Origin: Jeotgalibacillus soli
Lineage (GTDB): Bacteria; Bacillota; Bacilli; Bacillales; Jeotgalibacillaceae
Reading direction: 5' to 3'
Assembly: GCF_000829435.1 (NCBI RefSeq)
Contig: NZ_JXRP01000009.1
Span: 496,001 to 560,000, forward strand
Length of the DNA stretch: 64,000 bases
Shown: piece by piece, positions 26,743-36,989 of the stretch
How positions within the stretch are numbered: the first letter of the stretch is position 1
Layout: each line of letters starts with the position of its first letter
Program-made: the position numbers and the translations under genes
Notes under the pieces: model-generated
What the model was told of the DNA's origin: nothing
The model's database searches: none
Seen by the model: only the letters and a program-made list of their open reading frames with translations

Positions 26743-27645
26743 ATGAATCTATTGATGAAGTATTTATCAAAAGAACAAATTGAAGCAATTGATCATTACA
26801 TCATGCATGAGGCGCGGCCGGTGGACCGTGCATTTTATCTTTATCGGCAAGGAAAAGGGAGTGCCGAGGATGTTATTCAAGCGCTGCAAAGCTATCAAAA
26901 TCAAGATGGCGGGTTTGGTCATGCTTTAGAGCCTGACAGTCGTTTAACCGAATCTTCCGTATTAAATACAACGATTGCCTTTCAATTTTTATCCCGTCTT
27001 CCAGTGAACGGAGACCACCAGATGGTACAGAAAGGATTAAATTACTTGATCCAGCAATACAATGCCACTCATGGAACTTGGCCGATTGTACCAGCTGCGA
27101 TCAATCAAGTGCCTCGTGCACCATGGTGGAATGTGAATGAAGAAACGGGTGAAACAAGCTTTGAAAAGACGCCGGGCAACCCTGCGGCGGAAATCCTTGG
27201 TTACTTTCAACATTATCGAAAGTACATACCTCTGCGTATCCTCGAACAAATCCAATCCAGTGTGATGAAACGCTGGGATGAAATAGATGAATGGGAAATG
27301 CATGAGGTACAGTGCTATTACCGCTTGGCGGAGCTGACAAATAATGAAGAAATACGCGCGCGAATCATTAGAAAAATGAGACAAAACGTAAATGAAATCT
27401 TCCTTCTAACTAAAAAACAGTGGGCGGGATATGGATTGCAGCCAATGGTCATCGTTAAAGAAGAGAATTCACCTTTATATTCTGTTTTAGAGGGGGTTGT
27501 CGAAGAAAATCATCAATGGTTTTCCAGTCAGCTAGAAAAAGCGGGTTATTGGAAGCCAGGATGGGAGTGGGGGCAGTATCCGAAGGAATGGGAGCAGGCT
27601 AAAAAAGAATGGTGCAGCTATATCACAGTTATGGCATGCTTCTAG
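26743..27645 (+). CDS. prenyltransferase/squalene-cyclase-like alpha-toroid protein
   Basis: 300 residues. It contains the QW-like repeat block YQNQDGGFGHALEPD (about residues 55-70) followed by helical pairs, the pattern of alpha/alpha-toroid proteins related to terpene cyclases and prenyltransferases. The catalytic DxDD of squalene-hopene cyclases is not visible, so an enzymatic role is uncertain. GGGAGG lies 8 bases before the ATG. It has no partner gene and sits directly after repeat R3. Confidence 0.65.
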   Translation: MNLLMKYLSKEQIEAIDHYIMHEARPVDRAFYLYRQGKGSAEDVIQALQSYQNQDGGFGHALEPDSRLTESSVLNTTIAFQFLSRLPVNGDHQMVQKGLNYLIQQYNATHGTWPIVPAAINQVPRAPWWNVNEETGETSFEKTPGNPAAEILGYFQHYRKYIPLRILEQIQSSVMKRWDEIDEWEMHEVQCYYRLAELTNNEEIRARIIRKMRQNVNEIFLLTKKQWAGYGLQPMVIVKEENSPLYSVLEGVVEENHQWFSSQLEKAGYWKPGWEWGQYPKEWEQAKKEWCSYITVMACF

Positions 27646-27771
27646 CTTTGAATTAAAGCTGTATAAACTTAGCCCTAAAGTGATACCATTCCTATAAGAA
27701 GCATTCGTTAACGCATATGCTTGCTTAATTTTAGCTCTTTAACATGTTTGTTTTAACCCCTATAAACAGAA

Positions 27772-27825
27772 AGGCGAATGGCATTATTTTCACGGGCGAA
27801 ATGGATGACATTCGCTCTTTTTTTT
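27772..27825 (+). terminator. rho-independent terminator
   Basis: GCGAATGGCAT and GATGACATTCGC pair with one mismatch around a long loop; eight Ts follow. It lies about 130 bases after the toroid-protein gene and 75 before yrrT, so it could end the former or act as a leader terminator of the latter. Confidence 0.7.
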
Positions 27826-27900
27826 GTTATGCTAGTCACCGACCCGCATTAATCCGAGTATCTTGGTAAGAATACTTTATTTTGAATGGAGCGTGACGAA

Positions 27901-28536
27901 ATGGGTCGTGAGTTTGTAGGGATTTTTGATGAATGGGTAGAGACATATGATGACTCTGTCAACGGAAAAGACGAGGAATATCGAGAAGTATTTGCTCGGT
28001 ACGATGATATATTGCAGCAAGTTGCCGATCGTGCTAAAGGCCTGACCGTAGAGTTTGGCGTTGGTACAGGTAATTTAACAGAAAAGCTATTGCGTCATGG
28101 ACTGGAAGTCATTGGTGTTGAACCCAATGCTGCGATGAGAGAACGTACGCAGTCTCGTTTTCCGCAAATATCTGTAGTAGATGGCGACTTTATGAGTTTT
28201 TCATTGCCTGATGATCCGATCGATACGCTTGTCAGCACCTATGCTTTTCATCATTTGACCGATAGTGAAAAAGCGGAAGCAATTAAGCATTATGCGTCCA
28301 TTCTGTCGGGAAACGGACAAATTGTATTCGCAGATACGATGTTTGAAGACGATGAAGCTCGTCAAAAGCAATGGCAAAAAGCAGAGAAGCAAGGCTATAC
28401 GAACTTGCTTGAGGATTTAAAGCGAGAATATTATACAACGAAGCCCATCATGCAAAAAATATTTGAGGATGCTGGATTTAAGGTAAGCTTCACTCAGCTA
28501 AATGACTATGTATGGTTTATTTGGGCGACTAAATAA
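27901..28536 (+). CDS. yrrT: SAM-dependent methyltransferase YrrT
   Basis: 211 residues, class I Rossmann methyltransferase with VEFGVGTGNLTEKLL (motif I), VEPNAAMRE and STYAFHHLTDSEKA. The N-terminus MGREFVGIFDEWVETYDDSV is that of Bacillus YrrT. In B. subtilis yrrT starts the operon that recycles SAM by-products to cysteine (yrrT-mtnN-mccA-mccB); the methyl acceptor is unknown. The ATG at 27901 follows GGAG by nine bases. An inverted repeat AGTGCCTG/CAGGCACT separates it from luxS. Confidence 0.85.
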   Translation: MGREFVGIFDEWVETYDDSVNGKDEEYREVFARYDDILQQVADRAKGLTVEFGVGTGNLTEKLLRHGLEVIGVEPNAAMRERTQSRFPQISVVDGDFMSFSLPDDPIDTLVSTYAFHHLTDSEKAEAIKHYASILSGNGQIVFADTMFEDDEARQKQWQKAEKQGYTNLLEDLKREYYTTKPIMQKIFEDAGFKVSFTQLNDYVWFIWATK

Positions 28537-28682
28537 CGAATAAAGTGCCTGATCAGGGTGTCCGACAGGCACTATGATTAAATAAGTAAGATATGGTCCC
28601 GAATCTCTGTACAGCTGACATATTCAGCATGTAAGATGGAAAGTAAAGACAGACTAACTTTTTGTAAAGGGGAGAATATATA

Positions 28683-29159
28683 ATGACAACGAAAAAAATG
28701 AATGTTGAAAGCTTCAATTTAGATCATACAAAGGTAAAAGCACCATATGTACGCTTGGTTGGTGTAACAACGGGCCATAATGGAGATGAAATTCATAAAT
28801 ACGATCTTCGTTTTAAGCAGCCGAATAAGGAATTTATGAAAATGGATGGCCTTCATTCATTGGAGCATCTAATGGCCGAAAATATTCGCAACCATATGGC
28901 AAATGTCATTGATATCGGACCAATGGGATGCCAAACAGGCTTCTATCTGTCTGTTATCAATCATAATGACTACGATGAAATCCTGGAAGTTTTAGCTAAA
29001 ACCCTTGCAGATGTGCTAGAAGCGACGGAGGTCCCTGCTTGCAATGAAGTACAGTGCGGCTGGGCGGCAAACCACAGCTTAGAAGGGGCGAAGGAAATTG
29101 CGCGTGAAATGCTTTCTAAACGCAATGAGTGGAAAGACGTTTTTGGCGAGGAAGCATAA
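28683..29159 (+). CDS. luxS: S-ribosylhomocysteine lyase
   Basis: Splits S-ribosylhomocysteine into homocysteine and the AI-2 precursor DPD. 158 residues. Metal ligands His58 and His62 (HSLEH) and Cys125 (VQCGW), with Cys83 (GCQTG) in the active site. AAGGGGAG precedes the ATG. The homocysteine feeds MccA, whose ATG lies one base after the luxS stop. Confidence 0.97.
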   Translation: MTTKKMNVESFNLDHTKVKAPYVRLVGVTTGHNGDEIHKYDLRFKQPNKEFMKMDGLHSLEHLMAENIRNHMANVIDIGPMGCQTGFYLSVINHNDYDEILEVLAKTLADVLEATEVPACNEVQCGWAANHSLEGAKEIAREMLSKRNEWKDVFGEEA

Positions 29160-29160
29160 A

Positions 29161-31223
<2,063 letters not shown>

Positions 31224-31232
31224 TGAAAAGAG

Positions 31233-31281
31233 GCTGACTCAAAAGATCGTTAAACGACGACTCTTTTGAATCAGTTTTTTT
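31233..31281. terminator. hairpin between mccB and the transposase remnant
   Basis: CTGACTCAAAAGA/TCTTTTGAATCAG with a 16-base loop and seven Ts on the plus strand; the minus strand also shows a T-rich tail. It may be the palindromic end of the IS element as well as the mccB terminator. Confidence 0.75.
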
Positions 31282-31738
31282 ATCTTGTAAGCATTTTTTC
31301 TGTTTTCAGGTTATTTATAGAAAATTTGAGGAGATATTCCCCTCGAACTTTCACATAACCTTCTTCCCTCAATAGGTCAACAATGGAAAAGAACGTCTCA
31401 TAAATCACATCTTTCATGCGTTCGGATCGGAAGCGATTAATGGTGCGGAAATATGGCTGCTGTTCTCCGGATAGCCACATAAAAAGAATGTTCTCAGTCA
31501 GCTGTTTAGCAATTTGACGAGAAGAATAAGTGCGGTTTGAATAAGCGTAAAGAATGATTTTTAACATCATCTTAGGATGGTAGGGAGGCCTTCCACCTCC
31601 AGGATAAAGGGATGTAAAGATAGTGGGATTTATCTTATCGACTGCGAAGTCGATCAAACGGGCAAGGTGCTGTTGGGGAATTAGAACCTGAATATCCATT
31701 GGAAGTGTTAATTGATTCGTGTAATAGTCTCTAAACAT
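31280..31738 (-). pseudogene. internally deleted IS1182-family transposase
   Basis: 152 codons. The first about 118 residues match the N-terminal domain of IS1182 transposases (YHPKMMLKIILYAYSNRTYSSRQI, LFMWLSGEQQPYFRTINRFRSE). After LREEGYVK the frame jumps to VRGEYLLKFSINNLK, which looks like the C-terminal KVRGEF-type end of the same family. The catalytic DDE core expected in between (DGTKIEANAN onward) is missing. A full protein should be 450-550 residues. The in-frame junction suggests one internal deletion, leaving a non-autonomous element. Confidence 0.75.
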
Positions 31739-31854
31739 AAGAAAATCGTTTCTTTCTCGTATGGCAGGTTGTGGTGACTTTATTATACCAAAAAGGATGA
31801 TTTTCTTCTTTTTTTTACCTTAGTTTATATGCTGATATTGATTCTTGCACCCTG

Positions 31855-31981
31855 TTGATTGGAGTGGAAGGGGCGAGACTCCTGCGGGAGAAGCGAGTCA
31901 ACGGGAGACCCCGCAGGCGCGAATGCGCCGAGGAGGCTCCCGGACCGCCCGCGGAAAGCGAGTCCCTGGAGCGGAAATCAA
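31855..31981 (+). repeat. MITE-like dispersed repeat, copy R4
   Basis: 127 bp, the best-preserved GC-rich copy: TTGATTGGAGTGG at the left end, CTGGAGCGGAAATCAA at the right, with GAGACTCCTGCGGGAG, GGGAGACCCCGCAGG and GCCGAGGAGGCTCCCGG in between. Same length and orientation as R3. It lies between the IS1182 remnant and the mhqO promoter. Confidence 0.9.
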
Positions 31982-32020
31982 CACACAACGTCAACAGCGT
32001 CTTAATTTTATATTTCTCTC

Positions 32021-32076
32021 TTGCATATTCATCTATTATAATTTATAATTAAATCAAATATCTCGAATTCAAGATA
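32021..32076 (+). promoter_or_regulatory. mhqO promoter with MhqR-type operator
   Basis: TTGCAT (32021-32026), 17 bases, TATAAT (32044-32049). TATCTCGAATTCAAGATA at 32059-32076 is an 18-bp palindrome with one mismatched pair and corresponds to the inverted repeat bound by MhqR in B. subtilis. Its place just after the transcription start fits repression. Confidence 0.75.
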
Positions 32077-32098
32077 AAAGATCAATAGGGAGTGTTTA

Positions 32099-33073
32099 AT
32101 GATGAAGGTAACAGGAATCCATCATGTTTCAGCGATTACTGCAAAAGCCGAAGATAACTTTGATTTCTTTACACGAATTTTAGGAATGAGACTTGTTAAA
32201 AAGACAGTGAATCAGGATAACACATCATCTTATCACTTGTTTTATGCAGATGCAGTAGGAAGTCCGGGGACAGATATGACGTATTTTGATATTCCGATGG
32301 CAGGACGTACCTACCCAGGTGTATCAAGTATTTCGAACACGGCTTTCCGCGTATCGACAACCGAATCTCTTCATTATTGGAAGGAACGCTTTGCATCGTT
32401 CAATGTAATACAAGAAGACATCAAAAAAAGAGCAAACCGCGATACGCTTTATTTTGAAGACTTTGAGGGATCTCGATTAATGCTTGTAGCTGATAACGGA
32501 GAAAAGGGAGTTGCGCCAGGTGTGCCTTGGACAGGAGCTGGCGTACCGGCCGAGCATGCGGTTGTTGGGCTTGGACCGGTAACATTAACTGTTCGCAAAG
32601 CAGAATCGACCATTGAAGTGCTTAAGCAGGTGCTGGGCTTTGAAGTGATTGGAACTTATCCATCGAATGCAGGAGATTTTCCTGATATTCAAGTCTTATC
32701 GGTTGCTGAAGGGGGAACGGGTGCAGAGGTCCATGTAGAAGAGCGTCCTGACCTTCCGCCAGAGCGTCCGGGCCGCGGCAGTGTGCATCATGTCGCCTTC
32801 CGGATACCGACGTTTGAAGATTATGATAAATGGAATGAGCGCTTAAAAGGCTTCGGACTTCAAACTTCAGGCGAGGTAGATCGTTTCTACTTCCGTTCCA
32901 TCTATTTCCGTGAGCCAAACGGCATTTTATATGAGCTTGCGACCGATGAGCCAGGCTTTGCGACCGATGAAGATGCAGATCATTTAGGAGAGGCACTTGC
33001 ATTGCCTCCATTCCTTGAACCAAAACGCAAGGAAATTGAAGCATCCCTTCGTCCGCTCACGTTAAAAGAATAA
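32099..33073 (+). CDS. mhqO: ring-cleaving dioxygenase, MhqO/MhqA family
   Basis: 324 residues, two VOC (glyoxalase-type) repeats. HHVSAIT near the N-terminus, VHHVAFRIPTFEDYDKW in the second repeat and NGILYELATD at the end supply the two His and one Glu iron ligands. Relatives open hydroquinone or catechol rings during quinone detoxification; B. subtilis mhqO, mhqA and mhqE are induced by quinones through MhqR. The MhqR-type operator upstream supports the same control here. Choice of mhqO among the paralogues is by family, not certain. Single gene. Confidence 0.85.
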   Translation: MMKVTGIHHVSAITAKAEDNFDFFTRILGMRLVKKTVNQDNTSSYHLFYADAVGSPGTDMTYFDIPMAGRTYPGVSSISNTAFRVSTTESLHYWKERFASFNVIQEDIKKRANRDTLYFEDFEGSRLMLVADNGEKGVAPGVPWTGAGVPAEHAVVGLGPVTLTVRKAESTIEVLKQVLGFEVIGTYPSNAGDFPDIQVLSVAEGGTGAEVHVEERPDLPPERPGRGSVHHVAFRIPTFEDYDKWNERLKGFGLQTSGEVDRFYFRSIYFREPNGILYELATDEPGFATDEDADHLGEALALPPFLEPKRKEIEASLRPLTLKE

Positions 33074-33082
33074 TAATCGAGG

Positions 33083-33129
33083 AACCTTTGTCTAGCAGAC
33101 GTATTTTGTCGAATAGACAAAGGTTTTTT
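33083..33129 (+). terminator. rho-independent terminator of mhqO
   Basis: AACCTTTGTCTA/TAGACAAAGGTT and six Ts. Confidence 0.9.
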
Positions 33130-33190
33130 GTAAATAGGATGCGAGATTGACAGCCATTCGGTATAATGAAAATTGAAAAACATTTCATAC

Positions 33191-33365
33191 GGATGAATTC
33201 AGGTGCTCTTTCAAGGATGAAAGAGTTAAAAGGGAAGCTGGTGCAAATCCAGCGCGGTCCCGCCACTGTAAATGGGAGTGACTTGCAAGTTGCCACTGTA
33301 GCGTGTGCTATGGGAAGGCGCAAGGAACGTTGACCAGAAGCCAGGAGACCTGCCTGAATTTCGCC
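33191..33365 (+). ncRNA. cobalamin riboswitch
   Basis: All hallmarks of the B12 aptamer are present in order: GGTGC near 33202, AAAAGGGAAGCTGGTGCAAA (33228-33247), AATCCAGCGCGGTCCCGCC with ACTGTAAATGGGAG, GCCACTG, GGGAAGGCGC (33312-33321) and AGCCAGGAGACCTGCCTG (33339-33356). A -10 TATAAT lies at 33162-33167. It is followed by an anti-terminator/terminator region and the btuF-headed operon. Confidence 0.95.
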
Positions 33366-33458
33366 ACACCACAAGCCTGCGAGGAAAAGGCGGTGTTGCA
33401 GGTTTCTATTCATTAAGCAGTAAGTGCTTGCTTCTTGATCGTGAACGAATGCAGCCCG

Positions 33459-33490
33459 AACATCTCCGAACGGTCGTGAGATGTTTTTTT
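33459..33490 (+). terminator. riboswitch-controlled terminator in the btuF leader
   Basis: AACATCTC/GAGATGTT extended by CCG/CGG in the loop, seven Ts after it, 34 bases before btuF. It lies about 95 bases past the aptamer and is the likely expression platform: transcription stops when B12 is bound. CCTGC/GCAGG pairing at 33376-33402 may form part of the alternative fold. Confidence 0.8.
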
Positions 33491-33523
33491 GTGGTTATTA
33501 TTTTATTTTTGGGAGGAACAGAA

Positions 33524-34501
33524 ATGAAGAAGAATTGGACATGGATTGCCGGTCTATTACTTGCGCTGGGATTGCTTGGAGCATGCAGTGACACAGATCC
33601 GGCAGCGGAGCCGGACACAGAGAACGAAACACAAGAAGCATCACAAGAAGCAGCTGAAGAGGCGTTTCCTGTAACGGTTACAGATGCATCAGGAAACGAA
33701 GTTACGATTGAAGAACAACCGGAAGCAATTGTATCATTGATTCCAAGTAATACAGAGATCGCGTATGCACTAGACTCAGGAGATGCGATCGTTGGCGTTT
33801 CTGATCATGATAACTATCCTGCTGAAACCGCAGATATTGAAAAAATCGGCGGTATGGAATTTAATGTTGAAAAAATTATTTCTCTTCAGCCGGATGTAGT
33901 ATTGGCTCATGCTTCAAACAGCCTGCAAGAGGAGGGGCTGCAGCAGCTTGAAGATGCAGGAATCCAAGTGGTTGTGATTGAAAATGCAACTTCATTTGAA
34001 CAAGTATATGAAACAATTGATATGATCGGTCAAGTAACAGGTAAAAATGAAGAAGCCGACGAAGTTGTTGCTGAAATGCAAGAAGGCTTTGCAGAAATTG
34101 AAGAGCGGGCTTCAGCTATTGAAGAAGGAGATCGCAAAGATGTATTAGTGGCGGTTTCAGGTCTGCCAGAAATTTATACGGCTGGAAACAATACGTTTAT
34201 GGCTGAAATGCTGGAATTGATCAAAGCAAATAATGTTGCGGGGGATCAAGAAGGGTTCCCTATGCTTTCTGAGGAAGAAATCGTGAATAGAAACCCTGAT
34301 ACAGTTGTACTAACTTACAACTATGTAGAAAATGCAACAGAAGAATGGTTAACGCATGCTGGCTTCAGCGGCATTACAGCTGTACAAAATGAAGCGGTAC
34401 ATGAAGTACAATCAGATCCAGTCAATCGCTCTGGTCCAAGATTAGTAGAAGGTACGTTAGAGCTTGCTAAAGCAATCTATCCAGAAGTTTTCGCTGAATA
34501 A
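33524..34501 (+). CDS. btuF: cobalamin/corrinoid-binding lipoprotein
   Basis: 325 residues. Signal peptide with lipobox LLGAC (Cys24), a Glu/Ala-rich linker, then a periplasmic-binding type III domain with SLIPSNTEIAYALDSGDAIVGVSDHDNYP and IISLQPDVVLAHAS, the BtuF/FecB pattern. It binds corrinoids at the outer face of the membrane for BtuC. ATG at 33524 follows GGGAGGAA. Placed directly under the B12 riboswitch. Confidence 0.92.
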   Translation: MKKNWTWIAGLLLALGLLGACSDTDPAAEPDTENETQEASQEAAEEAFPVTVTDASGNEVTIEEQPEAIVSLIPSNTEIAYALDSGDAIVGVSDHDNYPAETADIEKIGGMEFNVEKIISLQPDVVLAHASNSLQEEGLQQLEDAGIQVVVIENATSFEQVYETIDMIGQVTGKNEEADEVVAEMQEGFAEIEERASAIEEGDRKDVLVAVSGLPEIYTAGNNTFMAEMLELIKANNVAGDQEGFPMLSEEEIVNRNPDTVVLTYNYVENATEEWLTHAGFSGITAVQNEAVHEVQSDPVNRSGPRLVEGTLELAKAIYPEVFAE

Positions 34502-35519
34502 AGTCATAATGGGATACACGGTGTCATTGATTCTATTCGTCATCGCTTTTTGTTTAGCGATAACGATTGGAACGGTGCACGTACCAATAAAAGAGATGCT
34601 CCGGATATTCTGGGGCACTTTTTTTGGTAGTCATGAGGGAATTGAGCCAATGCTTACAACGATTGTGCTGAACATTCGCTTTCCTCGTGTCGTGTTGGCA
34701 GCTTTAGTGGGTGCATCGTTGGCGATTGCGGGTGCCGCCTTTCAAGGGCTGCTGAAAAACCCCTTAGCAGATCCATATACGCTGGGTGTCTCATCTGGTG
34801 CAGCTGTCGGAGCAGTGATGACCATTTTTCTCGGGATCACGATTCCAGGCTTGGGCGGCTTTACATTGCCTGTTGTGAGTATTATCGCAGCATTGGTCAC
34901 ATTAATTCTTGTGCTTGGCTTTGCTAGGCTTGTCGAGCAATCCATGAAAATGGAGACTATTATCTTAACCGGGATTATTTTCAGCTCATTCCTCGGTTCG
35001 ATTCTTTCGCTTATGATTGCATTAACAGGTGAGGAGCTGCGCCAGATTATTACTTGGCTTTTAGGAAGTGTATCCATGCGCGGCTGGGAATACATCCGCC
35101 TTATTGCGCCATTTTTTATATTTGGTTCGGCTATACTTATGTGGAATGCGAGAGAATTAAATGCGATGGCATTTGGGGAAGAACGCGCGCATCATCTCGG
35201 TGTAAATGTTCAGGCGCGAAAGTATTGGGTGCTGGCCTCCGGCTCTTTGCTTACCGGTGCGGCGGTTGCGGTTTCAGGTACGATCGGTTTTATTGGGCTA
35301 GTTGTCCCCCACATGGTGAGAAGGGCGTGGGGATCTGATCATCATCATGTGCTGCCGCTTTCCATGATCAACGGTGCGAGCCTGTTAATTATTTGTGATT
35401 TGGTGGCGAGGACGATTGTGTCTCCGACAGAGCTTCCAATCGGTGTTATTACAGCGTTGCTTGGTGCCCCGGTGTTTGGATTAATATTAATGAGACAACG
35501 GAGAGAAAGAAGAGGATAG
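34464..35519 (+). CDS. btuC: cobalamin ABC transporter permease
   Basis: 351 residues from TTG, FecCD/BtuC fold with about ten membrane helices, conserved NPLADPYTLGVSSGAAVGA and GFIGLVVPHMVRR. The start is uncertain. TTG at 34464 overlaps btuF by 38 bases and has only a weak AAGGT-like site. ATG at 34509 would leave a protein beginning at the first helix, eight bases after the btuF stop, but shows no ribosome binding site. Confidence 0.9.
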   Translation: MLKQSIQKFSLNKVIMGYTVSLILFVIAFCLAITIGTVHVPIKEMLRIFWGTFFGSHEGIEPMLTTIVLNIRFPRVVLAALVGASLAIAGAAFQGLLKNPLADPYTLGVSSGAAVGAVMTIFLGITIPGLGGFTLPVVSIIAALVTLILVLGFARLVEQSMKMETIILTGIIFSSFLGSILSLMIALTGEELRQIITWLLGSVSMRGWEYIRLIAPFFIFGSAILMWNARELNAMAFGEERAHHLGVNVQARKYWVLASGSLLTGAAVAVSGTIGFIGLVVPHMVRRAWGSDHHHVLPLSMINGASLLIICDLVARTIVSPTELPIGVITALLGAPVFGLILMRQRRERRG

Positions 35520-35521
35520 CT

Positions 35522-36988
35522 ATGCTAGAAGTCAACAATGTAAGTGGAGGGTATGGGGATAACACCATTGTGAAAAACGTTTCCTTCCATTTGCAAAAGC
35601 AAGAGATGCTTGGCATATTAGGTCCGAATGGGAGCGGCAAGACGACACTGATGAAAATGATCAGTGGACTATTGCCGTATAAGGAAGGGTCCATTTCTTT
35701 TAAAGGCCAGCCGCTTCATTCTTATTCTGCCAAACAATTGGCGAAAGAGGTAGCCGTTCTTCCTCAGCTTCACAGTCATGCGTTTGATTACACGGTCCGC
35801 GAGACGGTGGCGATGGGGCGTTATCCGCATCAAAAGGGTGTATTTGCCTCATGGTCAGTAAATGATGAAAAGGCAGTTGTGGACGCCATGAAACGAACAG
35901 GTGTCTATCAATTTGAAAAGCAATCGATTCAGGATTTATCGGGTGGTGAACGACAGCGTGTTTTTCTTGCGCAAGCCTTGGCTCAAGAGCCAAAGCTGCT
36001 GCTGCTGGATGAACCGACGAATCACCTGGACCTCTCCTATCAAAAGCTTCTGCTGGATTTACTAAAGGAATGGACGAGTGGCCATGAATTAACCGTTATC
36101 TCTATTTTTCATGATTTGAATATCGCGTCATTATATTGCGATCGTTTACTGTTAATGCACAATGGTGAAACGGTTCGTCTGTCATCCCCTGGAGATGTAC
36201 TGAAAAAAGAAACGGTTGAACAGGTATACCGCGCGCGAGTAGAGACACAGGTGCATCCTGAGCTGCCGAAGCCTCAAATCACCTTAATGCCCAATCACAG
36301 GCAGCCAGATCATCAAATCATTTCAAAAGAGCAATTCAACATTTCGGATGAAAGAATATTTTTCTGCGCACCTCAGCCGTTAAAAACACTATCATCAGCG
36401 GTGATCGGAGCTGGTCTTGGATGGTATCGCCATTTCGTCAATCGCCATGTCCCGATGGATTATCAATGCGATGACAGCTACCAGGAAATGTGCAGCTACG
36501 TAGAAAAGAACGGCTGGAATCTTTCTGAAACCGTGGGGATGATGACAGCCGTGAGGGTAGAGGACGTTGTTATAAAAGAATATAAAGAAAATGATCTCTC
36601 CCTTGTTGTCGCTGTAACAGCAGGAGTCGGCAATGCAGTGGATGTTTCAGTGGCTTATAAAAGAGATCGTCAATGGACAGTCGGAACTATCAATTCATGG
36701 CTTTTTGTAAATGGGAAGCTTTCGGATGAAGCGTTTATTCAAGCGATGATGACAGCGACGGAGGCGAAGGTAAAGGCATTGCAGCACAAGGAAATTATGG
36801 ACCCACTGACGAACACGCTTGCAACAGGTACATCGACAGACAGCCTGTTGGTTGCTGCAACTCAATCGGGCAAAAAAGTGCAATATGCCGGCTCCATCAC
36901 TGATTTAGGTAAATTGATTGGTAAGGGAGTATTTGAATGTACGGTTGAAGCTATCCAAACCTATAGCGAGCGAAAGGGACGTTTGTAG
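35522..36988 (+). CDS. btuD-cbiZ: corrinoid ABC ATPase fused to CbiZ amidohydrolase
   Basis: 488 residues. Residues 1-260 are an ABC ATPase (Walker A GPNGSGKTT, signature LSGGERQR, Walker B LLLLDEP, His in IFHDLN). Residues about 275-488 form an adenosylcobinamide amidohydrolase domain with SAVIGAGLG, TAVRVEDV, VVAVTAGVGNAVDV and LATGTSTDSLLVAAT. CbiZ removes the aminopropanol side chain of cobinamides to give cobyric acid. The fusion, known from B. subtilis YvrA, couples import to remodelling. It starts two bases after btuC. Confidence 0.93.
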   Translation: MLEVNNVSGGYGDNTIVKNVSFHLQKQEMLGILGPNGSGKTTLMKMISGLLPYKEGSISFKGQPLHSYSAKQLAKEVAVLPQLHSHAFDYTVRETVAMGRYPHQKGVFASWSVNDEKAVVDAMKRTGVYQFEKQSIQDLSGGERQRVFLAQALAQEPKLLLLDEPTNHLDLSYQKLLLDLLKEWTSGHELTVISIFHDLNIASLYCDRLLLMHNGETVRLSSPGDVLKKETVEQVYRARVETQVHPELPKPQITLMPNHRQPDHQIISKEQFNISDERIFFCAPQPLKTLSSAVIGAGLGWYRHFVNRHVPMDYQCDDSYQEMCSYVEKNGWNLSETVGMMTAVRVEDVVIKEYKENDLSLVVAVTAGVGNAVDVSVAYKRDRQWTVGTINSWLFVNGKLSDEAFIQAMMTATEAKVKALQHKEIMDPLTNTLATGTSTDSLLVAATQSGKKVQYAGSITDLGKLIGKGVFECTVEAIQTYSERKGRL

Positions 36989-36989
36989 C

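Noticed and set aside
31845-32052. Two overlapping plus-strand frames with Arg/Gly-rich products
   Set aside because: They are the translation of repeat R4 in two frames, not genes.
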